Shown: positions 28,125-37,848, counted from the first letter of the stretch. The stretch: 64,000 bases of DNA from Shewanella sp. Isolate13 (GCF_022398325.1 NZ_JAKEVD010000013.1:50886-114885), one strand, 5' to 3'. Translations and numbers: made by a program. The notes: a model not told the origin generated them from the sequence alone.

Positions 28125-29029
28125 GCAACGCCTCCTCTAAACCAGTAAAACACAGCTAAACAACTACTCACGACAACCACTGCGGCAACCAACCATTTAA
28201 CCATGCCATATTGATGCTTAATGGCGTCACAAGTATCTGCAATCGCGGCATCGACATGACGGGACTCTATTTTTTTCACTCCCTCACCAAAGCCTACAAG
28301 CAAAGCCTTGTGGGATAACACGTTAATCAACCTAGGAATTCCTCGTGCGGCCTTAGCGATACGTTTAGCATTCGATTCGTTAAATAACCGCCCGCTTTCA
28401 CTACCAGCAACACTTAAGCGGTGCTGAATGTAGGCAACAGATTCTTCAATCGTCAATGGACGCAAACAGTAGCTAAAGGTGATCCGCTGTCTTAGCTGCC
28501 TAAACTTACTCTGTGCTAGCCTTTCATCTAGCTCTGGCTGGGCAAACAAAACCACCTGCAACAGCTTGCGGCTCTCTGTTTCTAAATTAGTAAACAGACG
28601 CAGTGCCTCTAGGCTCTCATCGGGCAGCGCCTGCGCCTCATCGAGTACTAGAATAATCGAGTGGCCGTGCGTGCTTAACGCTAAGAGCTGCTGTTGGATG
28701 AGACCTGTTAATTGCTGTTGATCTATTTGGCTCGAATGTTTTAAGCCCAGCTCCATTGCTACCGCCCAGCGCAACTCATCAGGAGTGAGGTATGGATTAG
28801 GTAGATAGGCGCAATGAAAACGCTCTGGCAGCTCATTCATCAGTTTTCGGCAGGTGAGCGTCTTACCCGTGCCCACTTCTCCGGTTACTTTGATAAAGCC
28901 TTCGCCAGTTTGTAACGCCGTTTGCAGCACTTGCAAGGCTTCAACATGGGGCGCGAGGCCAAAGAAAAATCCCGTATTCGGCGTAAGAGAAAACGGGGTT
29001 TCTGTTAACCCAAAATGCTGCAGATACAA
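28121..29029 (-). CDS. mshM: MSHA biogenesis AAA ATPase MshM (ExeA-like)
   Basis: A 302-residue ExeA/GspA-like ATPase. The start MYLQHFGLTETPFSLTPNT is the usual ExeA N-terminus; Walker A is GEVGTGKT (about 48-55) and Walker B ILVLDEAQAL (about 125-134), with an arginine-rich sensor region (RFLRQRITFSY-like). A single membrane helix lies at the C-terminus (WLVAAVVVVSSCLAVFYWF, about 278-296). ExeA-type proteins help insert or remodel the secretin through peptidoglycan. It is packed between mshL and mshN. Confidence 0.9.
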   Translation of the reverse strand: MYLQHFGLTETPFSLTPNTGFFFGLAPHVEALQVLQTALQTGEGFIKVTGEVGTGKTLTCRKLMNELPERFHCAYLPNPYLTPDELRWAVAMELGLKHSSQIDQQQLTGLIQQQLLALSTHGHSIILVLDEAQALPDESLEALRLFTNLETESRKLLQVVLFAQPELDERLAQSKFRQLRQRITFSYCLRPLTIEESVAYIQHRLSVAGSESGRLFNESNAKRIAKAARGIPRLINVLSHKALLVGFGEGVKKIESRHVDAAIADTCDAIKHQYGMVKWLVAAVVVVSSCLAVFYWFRGGVA

Positions 29030-29031
29030 GC

Positions 29032-30699
29032 TTACTGCTCCTCAGGGTACCAACGGTCAAGCAACTCTTGAGAACGCTTCAATTCGTTTTCCCATGTATT
29101 GGCACCCACTACCACAGGCTTAAGCAAGATCACTAGCTCTGTTTTAACCGTTGAGTTAGCTCGGTTGGTAAAGGCTTCACCTAAGAAAGGAATATCGCCT
29201 AGCAGAGGAACCTTAGAAACGATCTCGGTATTTTCACTCTTCATCAAGCCACCGATCACCACTACATCTCCGCTAGCCGCCTTAATCACAGTATCAGACT
29301 CACGGATCTCACTCTGGGCTAAAGGCAACTCTAGTGTGCTATCAGAGATCTTAATGCTCTTTACCTGCTCTTTAATGTCGATCACCGATGGATGGATATG
29401 CAGCAACACATTGCCTTGCTCATCGATTTGCGGTGTGACATCTAAGGCGATACCAGAGAAGAATGGTGTCAGCTCGACCTCTGGGGTCGTCACCGGCGTA
29501 TTACCCGCCACCGTCGTAGAGGAAACATCTGTCACAAAGTATTCATCGGTTCCCACCTTAATCACAGCTTTCTGGTTATTAGACGCCGTTACACGCGGGC
29601 TAGATAACACGTCGACATCCCCTTGGGTATCGAGCAGGTTAATCATGGTGCTAAAGTCTGAACCTTCAAGCTTGATAGAGGTGACCCCACCTAAGACGTT
29701 GGTAATTTTATCACCAAGACCCGCAGTTGGGCTGGTACCAAAGGTAATATCGGTACTACCAGCGTGCCCGAGTACACTCTCCCAGTGAATGCCCTGCTGA
29801 TAACCGTCAGATAACGTCACTTCAAGCACCTTCGCCTCTAAGATAACTTGGCGCTGTAGGTGACTCTCTGCTGTTTTAATAAAGTTACGGACTTGGCGGA
29901 TTTCATTAGGATAAGCCCTAATCGTCACTAAACCCGCCTGCGGCGTCACAACTACTTGGCGTCCACCACCTGTATTACCAATAATCGAGACTAAGGTTTC
30001 TTGTAACTCGCCCCAAAAATCAGATTTGGTCTTTGAACGAATAAAGGTACCGTTAGTCTGCTCGTTATTATTACTATCCGAACTTGAGTTACTGTTCGAA
30101 GAGTCGTTGAAGCTGTTGTTACTGTTACTATTACTGTTGTTATTGCTGTTTGAATTATTGTCTGAGATACGACCCGAGTTCACTGAAGTCAGAGACAAGC
30201 CCTGACGCTCCATATACAGGTAGTTTAACGAGAACGTCTCGGTACGCATGCCTGCAGGGAAAATCCGTAACACTCGCCCTTCGCGGCTCACTTCATAACC
30301 ATAGATATCCTCTACAACTTGCAATGCTTCTTGCAAGGTCACGCTCTTTAGCGACAGTGAAATCTTACCGGTTACATCTGGATGAACCGCGACACTTAAC
30401 GGAGTGCCTTGCGCTAGGCTAGGGAAAAAGACTTTGGCGTCGACATTGTTAGCGGATACATCGAAACGTCGCTCAGTTGGCCTTGCTGGGGCAAAGCCCT
30501 CTAGCAGGTTCCCCGACGAAAGCTCACGCTGCACTTCATCTGGCATTACAGCTGGCGGTGGTGTCGATGCAGCCGACTCCTTAGTCGCTAACGATTCAGC
30601 TAGAGCCTGTTTAGACTCAACTGGATGGGGTCTGTCGACAGTTTGACAAGCCACTAGCAATAAAGACAACAAAGGGGTGATATAGGTTATTGAGCGCAT
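29032..30699 (-). CDS. mshL: MSHA outer-membrane secretin MshL
   Basis: A 555-residue secretin through which the pilus leaves the cell. A lipoprotein signal with lipobox LVAC (Cys18) is followed by a secretin/TonB short N-terminal domain (about 75-155). A low-complexity Asn/Ser linker of about 37 residues (180-216) comes next, then an N1-like domain (about 220-290) and the secretin core (about 330-540) with VPLLGDIPFLGEAF. The homopolymeric linker is unusual in length and purity. The gene ends 2 bp before mshM. Confidence 0.94.
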   Translation of the reverse strand: MRSITYITPLLSLLLVACQTVDRPHPVESKQALAESLATKESAASTPPPAVMPDEVQRELSSGNLLEGFAPARPTERRFDVSANNVDAKVFFPSLAQGTPLSVAVHPDVTGKISLSLKSVTLQEALQVVEDIYGYEVSREGRVLRIFPAGMRTETFSLNYLYMERQGLSLTSVNSGRISDNNSNSNNNSNSNSNNSFNDSSNSNSSSDSNNNEQTNGTFIRSKTKSDFWGELQETLVSIIGNTGGGRQVVVTPQAGLVTIRAYPNEIRQVRNFIKTAESHLQRQVILEAKVLEVTLSDGYQQGIHWESVLGHAGSTDITFGTSPTAGLGDKITNVLGGVTSIKLEGSDFSTMINLLDTQGDVDVLSSPRVTASNNQKAVIKVGTDEYFVTDVSSTTVAGNTPVTTPEVELTPFFSGIALDVTPQIDEQGNVLLHIHPSVIDIKEQVKSIKISDSTLELPLAQSEIRESDTVIKAASGDVVVIGGLMKSENTEIVSKVPLLGDIPFLGEAFTNRANSTVKTELVILLKPVVVGANTWENELKRSQELLDRWYPEEQ

Positions 30700-30703
30700 T
30701 TAA

Positions 30704-31039
30704 TTATTGTCCCTTAAGATCTGTAATAGCTTGAAACATTGTTAGTTTACGGCCGTCAGATAACGACACTGTGTCCTTACCAATATGCACGATTTTGACA
30801 CCTTTGACCCGCTCGCCTAAGGTGTAAATCTGATTATTTATCACCGCATAAGCTGAACTGTCTTTCTTCACTACGCTATTTAATACGAGGTGACGACTCG
30901 ATGAGCCAGACACCACTTTTCCTTTTCCTGACGTATTTCCAGGTAATGTTGGATCACGTAACGTTGCAGCGTTAAGGTTAAAACCTAAAGTGCTGCACAA
31001 GAAAGCAATCAATAATCCACTAATCTTTTTTGGCAACAC
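30704..31039 (-). CDS. mshK: MSHA biogenesis protein MshK (PilP-like)
   Basis: A 111-residue exported protein with an N-terminal hydrophobic signal (ISGLLIAFLCSTLGFNLNA) and the family motif LRDPTLPG just after it, resembling the PilP/GspC-type domain that docks to the secretin. It overlaps mshJ by 20 bp and ends 4 bp before mshL. Confidence 0.88.
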   Translation of the reverse strand: MLPKKISGLLIAFLCSTLGFNLNAATLRDPTLPGNTSGKGKVVSGSSSRHLVLNSVVKKDSSAYAVINNQIYTLGERVKGVKIVHIGKDTVSLSDGRKLTMFQAITDLKGQ

Positions 31040-31676
31040 TGATAAAGTCCTTATTGATGCTCAAGGTATAGAGTTCTAGCGATACCGAGGCTTTTGGATA
31101 AGTATCAACCCGATAGTCCATGCTACGCCAGTAAAGCTTATTAGGCATACTTTCTACAGCCTCGACAAATCTCAGTACTGAAAAGTAATCACCAACAAAT
31201 TCAAGTTTAATCCCATGGCTGTACAGGTTTAACTTCTTCTCTTCACCCACCTCTAGTAATGGAGTCGGGGCGATTGAGGTAAAAGAGTGAAGCTTGATAC
31301 CTTTAATCTTTGAAAGTAGTCCCGCCAATAGGGTCGGCATATGATCTGCAGGCACCATATCCACCATCTGAGATGATAACTGTTCGTCTATTGCCTTGTT
31401 TTGCTGTTCTATATTACTTAGGCGCTGTCGGTATTCGGTATCGGGATCTTTAGTTAAGCTCTCTTCGTACAGCGCAATCTGTTGCTTTGAGATCCGATTC
31501 TCACTCTCGATAGAACGCTTCTGTTCACTGAGTTTACTGTACTCATTGATTGCTGATTCCAGCGGTAGATAAAAGGTGACCCCGGCAAGAATAAGCGTAG
31601 CCGCAGCAACCAGCACTCTTTCTCGCTGGCTTAAAACATCAAACTTTTCGGCTAGTTGCTTCCACTGCTGCTTCAT
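31020..31676 (-). CDS. mshJ: MSHA biogenesis protein MshJ (PilO/GspM-like)
   Basis: A 218-residue bitopic protein: short cytoplasmic start, a membrane helix (RVLVAAATLILAGVTFYLPL, about 20-40), a coiled coil (about 45-95, YSKLSEQKRSIESENRISKQ) and a small ferredoxin-like periplasmic domain. By fold and position it corresponds to PilO and pairs with the PilN-like MshI1. It overlaps both neighbours slightly. Confidence 0.9.
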   Translation of the reverse strand: MKQQWKQLAEKFDVLSQRERVLVAAATLILAGVTFYLPLESAINEYSKLSEQKRSIESENRISKQQIALYEESLTKDPDTEYRQRLSNIEQQNKAIDEQLSSQMVDMVPADHMPTLLAGLLSKIKGIKLHSFTSIAPTPLLEVGEEKKLNLYSHGIKLEFVGDYFSVLRFVEAVESMPNKLYWRSMDYRVDTYPKASVSLELYTLSINKDFISVAKKD

Positions 31677-32281
31677 TTAATCAGCTCCTTGTCAGCGGTG
31701 CTGGTATCACTGGTTAGCTTAAATGCCAAGGGTTGGTTCTCTCCTAAACTCATCGTCATAGAAGCAAATGCATGGCCTTTTAAAGTGGTTGTTGTTTTCA
31801 AGCGTTCGATCCACAAAGGTACTCCTTCCGGAGTCGAGGTGTATCCTTCAAAGATATAACGGTTTTCGTTAACTTGAATTCGATTTAACCAAATATTAGC
31901 GTTAGCAACAGTAGCGAGATCGGTCATTAGTGGTGAATAACCATAGCTAGTCAGCATCTCCTGTTGACTCAGTTTGCCGAACAGTTTTTGTTTAAGCTCT
32001 AACTGCTGTGCCTTCAAGGTCACTTCTGCAACCAAGTCTTCACTCGGCCCTCGCTTAGCCAGAGCAGTCTCGAGATCTTTTTTCTCTGAATCAAGACGTT
32101 GCTTGGTTATCTCAAGTTTATTTTTCTCAGATTCAAGCTTGGCATTAAAACCAAAGACCAACAAACTCGATAGCAATAATACGACTACTAGGCCCAATAG
32201 CAGCTGGCTTAATTTAAGAAAGGATAAGCGTAGCTCTGGCGGAAACAATGTATCGGAATACAGGTTGACTCTTAATTTCAT
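31673..32281 (-). CDS. mshI1: MSHA biogenesis protein MshI1 (PilN-like)
   Basis: A 202-residue PilN-like protein. A conserved cytoplasmic start (MKLRVNLYSDTLFPPELRLS, the segment that binds the PilM-like partner) precedes a membrane helix (LLLGLVVVLLLSSLLVFGF, about 27-45), then a coiled coil (about 48-95) and a periplasmic domain. It overlaps mshI and mshJ by 4 bp each. The numbering MshI1/MshI2 varies between annotations. Confidence 0.88.
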   Translation of the reverse strand: MKLRVNLYSDTLFPPELRLSFLKLSQLLLGLVVVLLLSSLLVFGFNAKLESEKNKLEITKQRLDSEKKDLETALAKRGPSEDLVAEVTLKAQQLELKQKLFGKLSQQEMLTSYGYSPLMTDLATVANANIWLNRIQVNENRYIFEGYTSTPEGVPLWIERLKTTTTLKGHAFASMTMSLGENQPLAFKLTSDTSTADKELIK

Positions 32282-33159
32282 GATGCCAGACCTCGCGCTA
32301 ACTCGGCTAAAGCCAACTCGGCAAATACCGCCTCAACCGACGTCGAATGATAGGGGGTGACACTTTGATTAAAGTTAGCGCTAATAAGCGTAGCAAGCCG
32401 CTCTCGCTCACCACCCATGACCAACTCGATGGAGGATACAGGGGCTTCTCTGAGCTGACTCTCGAAGTAGTCCATTGAACGCTGGATCTCTAGACTTAAA
32501 TTATCGGCAACCCCATAGGCTAAATCTTCAGCAGAGACTTTATCAATCTGCAAGAAGCCCCGCACTCGGCGCTGCATAAACACTTCACCATCTCTGACAA
32601 CAGTCAGCAATAACTCTTGTCCTTCGCGATGGCTTAATACCAGTCTTGCCTGATTATCATTAAACAAGTTACTCATTGCCATCTCTTCAATAGAGACGCC
32701 GACTGTGTGCAAACCAGCACTTTTAGCGGCTAATAACAGGGCTGATAACAGGGACTTTTCAGTCACAACCACATTGACTTTATTGGTAGTTTGTTTCGAT
32801 GATTCAAAGTAATCCAGATGAATATCAGTCACCGCTTGGCTTACGAGATCTTTTACCGACCAAAGCAGTGCCGCATTCAGCTCATCATCTTGCACATTCG
32901 GCTTATCGACCAGTAATAGTTGATAAAAATCAGCAGCTAGTACAATTTGAATTTTCGCTGGAGCAAACTCTTTAACCACCTGAGAAAATGCTTCATCCCA
33001 ATTATGGTGGTCAAACGAAAATGTCATGGCTTTAGCACCAGTGTCTATGGTGGGTGCTTGAAAGACGGATATTTTGTCAGCGCATATATAGATACCCAAC
33101 TCGAGTGTCGGTGCAGATTTGCGCCAAAACTGAATCTTATCCAACAAGCTTCCTTCCAT
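32278..33159 (-). CDS. mshI: MSHA biogenesis protein MshI (PilM-like actin-fold protein)
   Basis: A 293-residue cytoplasmic protein resembling PilM/GspL. It has no signal or membrane segment, and segments such as GIYICADKISVFQAP and NVNVVVTEKSLL-like stretches fit the divergent actin fold. It probably binds the N-terminus of MshI1 and links the platform to the MshE motor. It is the first pilus structural gene after csrD, with a 217-bp gap upstream that is a likely promoter region. Confidence 0.85.
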   Translation of the reverse strand: MEGSLLDKIQFWRKSAPTLELGIYICADKISVFQAPTIDTGAKAMTFSFDHHNWDEAFSQVVKEFAPAKIQIVLAADFYQLLLVDKPNVQDDELNAALLWSVKDLVSQAVTDIHLDYFESSKQTTNKVNVVVTEKSLLSALLLAAKSAGLHTVGVSIEEMAMSNLFNDNQARLVLSHREGQELLLTVVRDGEVFMQRRVRGFLQIDKVSAEDLAYGVADNLSLEIQRSMDYFESQLREAPVSSIELVMGGERERLATLISANFNQSVTPYHSTSVEAVFAELALAELARGLAS

Positions 33160-33376
33160 TCATCTATGCCTTAGAAATTATCAAAAACTAACTCAGGTGC
33201 GCTCGCAAAATGTGATAAATAGCACATCAGTTTATATATGAAATACTGTTAAACCTTGGCTAATTAGCGCAAGGCCACTTATTATGCCACTAGTGTAGCG
33301 AGTTATCCTTGATTTTTATAGATAAAACCCCAATTTAGGAATAATGTGCAACAAACGCCTACAAAGATGAAACAAA

Positions 33377-35296
33377 CTATACCTCTTCGATCGGCTCGCT
33401 AAAGAAGCTCCCCTGACCAGCACTGACTCCCAAAATCTGCAAGGTCTGCCACTCTTCAAAGACTTCAACACCTTCAGCACACACTTGCACCCCTGTACGG
33501 TACAAGCCCCCCATCAAGCTACGCACAAATAGCTGATTCTCTGCACGCAGATGGATGTGGTTAACAATCGAACGATGCAGTTTGATCAAGGAGATGGGAT
33601 AGTGATGGATATATTCAGTGCTCACTACCTGCTGGCCTACACCATCGACACAGATTGCTGCCCCCATTTTCTGAATCATGTCCAATGGCTCTGCTAGTTG
33701 TGCTTGATGATTAACTAAAATATCTTCATTTACTTCGAAGATAAGCCGTGGCGCTAGATGGCGGTATTCGAGTAGAGTTGTTTTCAGCCAGCGCACAAAT
33801 GCGCGGCTAACCAAGGTATCTAAGCTCAAATTAATACTGAACTTAAGGCTATTATCTTTATGCTTAGGCAAGAGATCGAACATCACCATCTCTATCACTT
33901 GTCGCTCTATCTGAGGCGTTAGGCCACACTTTATCGCCATAGGTAAAAATAGTGTGGCTCTGACGAGATTCCCCTGAGTGTCACGTAGTCTACAGGTCAC
34001 CTCTTGATGATGAGCATGGGAGTCGCTGTCGACAACGGGCTGAGAAAAGAGAAAGATCCTCTTACTCACCAAGACATTTTCCAGAAAGCTACGCCAGCGT
34101 ACCGAGCCCTTTGATAGCTCGCCATCGACCGCACCTTTATCGTACATAAACCAGCTACTGCTCCCCTGAAATTGTGCCGAGCGCAGTGCTAATTCAGCCT
34201 CTTCGACCAGTGCATCTTTATCATCACCGACCTTAAAGTATGCTCCGCCAATATGGATAAAGTCATCGGGAAGGTGAACTCTGGTACTGAGCTGATTCAT
34301 GCTTAAGCGTAATAACTTAGCCGCCAGCTGATCTGCTTCTAGCTGCGAAATCTGTGGTACAACAACGGCAAATTGATTGTTTGAACGCCTCGAAAAAATG
34401 CTATTGGCCTTATCGGCTAAAATTTGATTAATGGTACCGATCAGTTGCGACAGTAATTCATCCATCTCATATTCATTAAGCTCTTTGCTTAACAAATCTA
34501 AATCTTCCATCTCTAGTAGGTACAGCACCCCAGGCGTCATCATCCCCCTCTGATTACTGAGCGCATCGAGACGGTTTTTCAGAAATAGTCGATTACCAAT
34601 GCCGGTACTCGCATCTAGAAATGTATTCGAGCGAATAAACTGATCGAAGCGAGCACGCTCTTTGTGGGCATCATCTAACTCTAATAGCAGGTGGGTAAGC
34701 GCTCGATTTATCAATCGAGGTTTGCCATCGCCCTTTTCAGCGAGTGCCTTATCGTGTTTTCCCGATAGGATCAGGCTAGAACGCAGTGCAAGATCTTCAA
34801 TACCAATAAGTTGAACCGAAAACCAACGAAAGCCAAAACGCACAAATAAAAAGACGGTGAAGCAGCCAATAATGATCACCAAGAGTTCGCCCCAACTCAC
34901 ATCGGCTTTACTAAATGGCTGAGGCATGGTGAGTGTCATCATTAACTGACCATCAGCAAGTGCACTCTTATAGCTCACGCCGTGCTCATTCGGTGTCGAT
35001 GACTGGTATTCAAAAATTGATTGATTATTTTGGGATAAAGAGAAATTACTGGCTTGATAGGCTCGCAGCAAAGGCGGTAACCACTGCTCCACTTCATCGC
35101 GCCCTAGTTGTGACACATTTTTAGTAAACTGCTGTTCGATAAGGCTTTCTAATTCGCTGACCTTATGCTGTTGAAAGGAATATGTTAACTGAATAAAGCT
35201 AACCATCGCAGTCAAAAAACAGATAAATGCGACACCAGCCAATGACATAAGCCAAAAGCTAGTCAGTTTTTTAGTTAGAATTCGAGTCAATTTCAT
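33377..35296 (-). CDS. csrD: CsrD/MshH, degenerate GGDEF-EAL regulator of Csr sRNA decay
   Basis: A 639-residue membrane protein with two helices (about 15-35 and 135-157) flanking a periplasmic domain, then a GGDEF-like domain (about 225-365) and an EAL-like domain (about 390-639). Both signature motifs are degenerate: RRSNNQF stands where GGDEF is expected and EVTCRL where EAL is expected. So it should neither make nor cut c-di-GMP, as for E. coli CsrD, which promotes RNase E decay of CsrB/CsrC. Its place at the head of the MSHA genes is the usual mshH position. Regulation of pilus genes through CsrA is a plausible link. Confidence 0.92.
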   Translation of the reverse strand: MKLTRILTKKLTSFWLMSLAGVAFICFLTAMVSFIQLTYSFQQHKVSELESLIEQQFTKNVSQLGRDEVEQWLPPLLRAYQASNFSLSQNNQSIFEYQSSTPNEHGVSYKSALADGQLMMTLTMPQPFSKADVSWGELLVIIIGCFTVFLFVRFGFRWFSVQLIGIEDLALRSSLILSGKHDKALAEKGDGKPRLINRALTHLLLELDDAHKERARFDQFIRSNTFLDASTGIGNRLFLKNRLDALSNQRGMMTPGVLYLLEMEDLDLLSKELNEYEMDELLSQLIGTINQILADKANSIFSRRSNNQFAVVVPQISQLEADQLAAKLLRLSMNQLSTRVHLPDDFIHIGGAYFKVGDDKDALVEEAELALRSAQFQGSSSWFMYDKGAVDGELSKGSVRWRSFLENVLVSKRIFLFSQPVVDSDSHAHHQEVTCRLRDTQGNLVRATLFLPMAIKCGLTPQIERQVIEMVMFDLLPKHKDNSLKFSINLSLDTLVSRAFVRWLKTTLLEYRHLAPRLIFEVNEDILVNHQAQLAEPLDMIQKMGAAICVDGVGQQVVSTEYIHHYPISLIKLHRSIVNHIHLRAENQLFVRSLMGGLYRTGVQVCAEGVEVFEEWQTLQILGVSAGQGSFFSEPIEEV

Positions 35297-35430
35297 CAGT
35301 CCGCTTCCTGCAGGATCTTTTTATTGCGCCTAAATCATCATACTCTTCATCGCACCCTAGAAAATAATGAAAAAGCCCGCCTTAGCTTAATAACATTCAG
35401 TTATACAGTAATCGAAAAACGCTCGGCAAC

Positions 35431-35457
35431 AAAAAAGGGCCTAAGGGCCCTTTTTTT
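35431..35457. terminator. Bidirectional intrinsic terminator between the malic enzyme gene and csrD
   Basis: GGGCCT and AGGGCCC form a short GC-rich stem flanked by A-run and T-run on both sides, so it can act for either strand. In context it ends the malic enzyme transcript (-), 20 bp after its stop. Confidence 0.9.
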
Positions 35458-35476
35458 ATGCCGTAGCACGAAAGAA

Positions 35477-36727
35477 TTAAGACTCCATGTAACCTTCTGG
35501 TAGCTCTTTAATTGTCGCTACGCCAGATTCAATCGCCGCAATCGCAACCGCTTTGGCCACATTGGGTAGCAGACGAGCATCGATTGGTTTAGGGATCACA
35601 TAGTCTGGACCAAACTCAAGTGAGTCTACATTTGGATATGCCGCTAGCACTGAGGCTGGCACAGGCTCTTTTGCTAATGCCGCGATGGCATGCACAGCTG
35701 CAATCTTCATCTCATCATTAATCTTAGAAGCACGCACATCTAGCGCACCACGGAAGATGAATGGGAAGCAAAGAACATTGTTAACTTGGTTAGGGTAGTC
35801 GCTACGACCCGTCCCCATGATCAGATCCTTACGAACATCGTGTGCTAACTCAGGCTTGATCTCTGGATCAGGGTTAGAACAAGCAAAGATAACAGGCTTG
35901 TCGGCCATCAGCGCAACATCTTCCGCCGCAAGTACATCTGGGCCCGAAAGGCCTAGGAATACGTCAGCACCTTTAATCACGTCCTGTAGCGTACGCTTAT
36001 CGGTGTTGTTAGCAAATAACGCTTTATATTCATTAATGTCGTCACGACGAGTATGAATAACGCCTTTTCTATCTAACATGTAGACATTTTCGCGCTGCGC
36101 ACCACAGTTAACGATCATCGTCATACAAGCGATCGCAGCCGCACCAGCGCCCATACAAACAAATACAGCCTCTTCGATAGACTTGCCCTGGATTTCCAGC
36201 GCATTAATCATGCCTGCTGCAGTAACAATTGCGGTACCATGCTGATCATCGTGGAATACCGGTACATTACAACGCTCGATTAGCGCTTTTTCAATCTCAA
36301 AACATTCAGGCGCCTTGATATCTTCAAGGTTAATACCACCAAAGGTATCTGCGATCGCTTCAACCGTATTAATAAACTCTTCAGATGTTCTGTGCTTAAC
36401 TTCGATATCCGTTGCATCGATATTCGCAAAGTGCTTGAAAAGTAACGCCTTACCTTCCATAACTGGCTTAGAGGCCAATGGACCTAAGTTACCTAAGCCC
36501 AAAATAGCCGTACCATTAGAGATCACTGCAACCGTATTACCTTTACCGGTAAAGCGGTATGCGTTGTCGGGATTAGCCGCAATTTCACGTACAGGTTCTG
36601 CAACGCCTGGGCTATAGGCTAGCGCGAGATCCATGCTAGTTGCTGCGGGTTTGGTTAGGCAAACAGCTGTTTTGCCTGGTACTGGGAATTCGTGATAATC
36701 AAGGGCTTGTTGACGAAGATCTGCCAT
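35477..36727 (-). CDS. Malic enzyme (NAD(P)-dependent malate dehydrogenase, decarboxylating)
   Basis: A 416-residue short-form malic enzyme that converts malate to pyruvate and CO2. The N-terminal malic domain has AYSPGVAEPVREIA and the NGTAILGLGNLG segment. The NAD(P) domain has the GxGxxx motif VCMGAGAAAIA (about 190) and PVIFACSNPDPEI. The catalytic Lys (KHRTSEEF/EGKALLFK region) and metal ligands (FHDDQHGTA) are present. It lacks the phosphotransacetylase-like C-terminal domain of MaeB. Single-gene unit with its own terminator. Cofactor preference cannot be fixed from sequence. Confidence 0.92.
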   Translation of the reverse strand: MADLRQQALDYHEFPVPGKTAVCLTKPAATSMDLALAYSPGVAEPVREIAANPDNAYRFTGKGNTVAVISNGTAILGLGNLGPLASKPVMEGKALLFKHFANIDATDIEVKHRTSEEFINTVEAIADTFGGINLEDIKAPECFEIEKALIERCNVPVFHDDQHGTAIVTAAGMINALEIQGKSIEEAVFVCMGAGAAAIACMTMIVNCGAQRENVYMLDRKGVIHTRRDDINEYKALFANNTDKRTLQDVIKGADVFLGLSGPDVLAAEDVALMADKPVIFACSNPDPEIKPELAHDVRKDLIMGTGRSDYPNQVNNVLCFPFIFRGALDVRASKINDEMKIAAVHAIAALAKEPVPASVLAAYPNVDSLEFGPDYVIPKPIDARLLPNVAKAVAIAAIESGVATIKELPEGYMES

Positions 36728-36930
36728 TTTTCTAATCCTGAGTGCGACTAATAATATCCTGAGCGAAAGGTCGACAACTAAAGGTTCATTTTACGGCTCG
36801 ATAATAGTGCTTTTTTAAAGCATCTTATTTGAGCAAAAAACAGTTAGCTGATAGCCGCTAAGATACTTGAATCTCAGGTCATTTCAAATAAGTTCTTCTC
36901 ATTTTTTAACTTTATCGCTATATATTATTC

Positions 36931-37704
36931 CTAGGGTGTATTTTCTAAGGTTATCTGGGAGGGATGTGTCGCATTTAGGCGATATTTACCGTAAGAAAAG
37001 TACAACTTACCTCGAACAATTACTGGGCTTTCAAGCAGATTAAGGGTCAAAATGTTACTAAACTTACCAATATCTTGCTGAGACATCATCACAACTAAGT
37101 TATTATCGATATTTAGCTCAAAATTTTGACCTTTTCTTTCATAACCCGTAACAACTCCTCTGACCTCTAACCATTTATTACTATCATCACGAGAAAGCGC
37201 ATTAGTCAGCTTGGCTTGATAAGCTTTATGGCTCCAGAGTCCAACCTTATGCTCCCGTGCAGTTTGCTCAACCTTACTTAGACATTGCCAAAAATAATCA
37301 TTCTGATAGACCCTTGCCTTGGCAAAGCCATTAGCTAACATCAACTCTTGCAGATGCAGTAAATCTTGAGTGTAAACATAGGCCAATGTGCGCCCAAAAA
37401 AGTCTAAACGCCTCTTATCGAAAGCCAATAGTAGCGTCTGACCGGGTTTAATTCTCTGTGACAGGTATTGCTTTGCCGAAGTCGCATAGGGCTGCGAAAG
37501 CGCAGGAAATTGAAAATCGATCTCTGGGGCATCGATACCGATAAGACGGATCAATCTACCATCGGTTAATGTGATTGTGTCGCCATCGTTAACGTAATCT
37601 AGGGTAACGGTTTCATCAAATTGAGTCGGCACACACAGACTCGCTTGTGCGGCGAAAACCTGTAAAGCTAACAGCAGGACTGCCAATACTCTTGTTAGAC
37701 CCAT
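36931..37704 (-). CDS. Exported thermonuclease-family (TNase/SNc) protein
   Basis: A 257-residue exported nuclease of the staphylococcal nuclease-like family. It has a signal peptide (MGLTRVLAVLLLALQVFAAQA), then DYVNDGDTITLTDGRLIRLIGIDAPE (residues about 36-61), which carries the metal-binding Asp and catalytic Arg/Glu, and DFFGRTLAYVY with the second Arg. A C-terminal extension of about 80 residues is OB-fold-like (EVRGVVTGYERKGQNFELNI). ATG at 37704 is chosen because AAGGAG precedes it and the signal follows directly; 14 extra upstream residues would spoil the signal peptide. It lies after the rpmE terminator, so it is probably transcribed on its own. Confidence 0.88.
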   Translation of the reverse strand: MGLTRVLAVLLLALQVFAAQASLCVPTQFDETVTLDYVNDGDTITLTDGRLIRLIGIDAPEIDFQFPALSQPYATSAKQYLSQRIKPGQTLLLAFDKRRLDFFGRTLAYVYTQDLLHLQELMLANGFAKARVYQNDYFWQCLSKVEQTAREHKVGLWSHKAYQAKLTNALSRDDSNKWLEVRGVVTGYERKGQNFELNIDNNLVVMMSQQDIGKFSNILTLNLLESPVIVRGKLYFSYGKYRLNATHPSQITLENTP

Positions 37705-37848
37705 CTCTTGGCTCTCCTTAATACCCACAGCGCAGAAACACGCCATGGAGTAAAAGTATCACGGGGCCATGACAGATAGCTATGTGAACAGGTAGAAAAG
37801 TACCCCTTAACTGGCGGCCACAGATGCTGACGGTAAACTCAAGATAGC

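Noticed and set aside
33377..35296. Active diguanylate cyclase or phosphodiesterase
   Set aside because: The GGDEF site reads RRSNNQF and the EAL site reads EVTCRL, so catalytic residues are lost; the CsrD/MshH assignment fits better.
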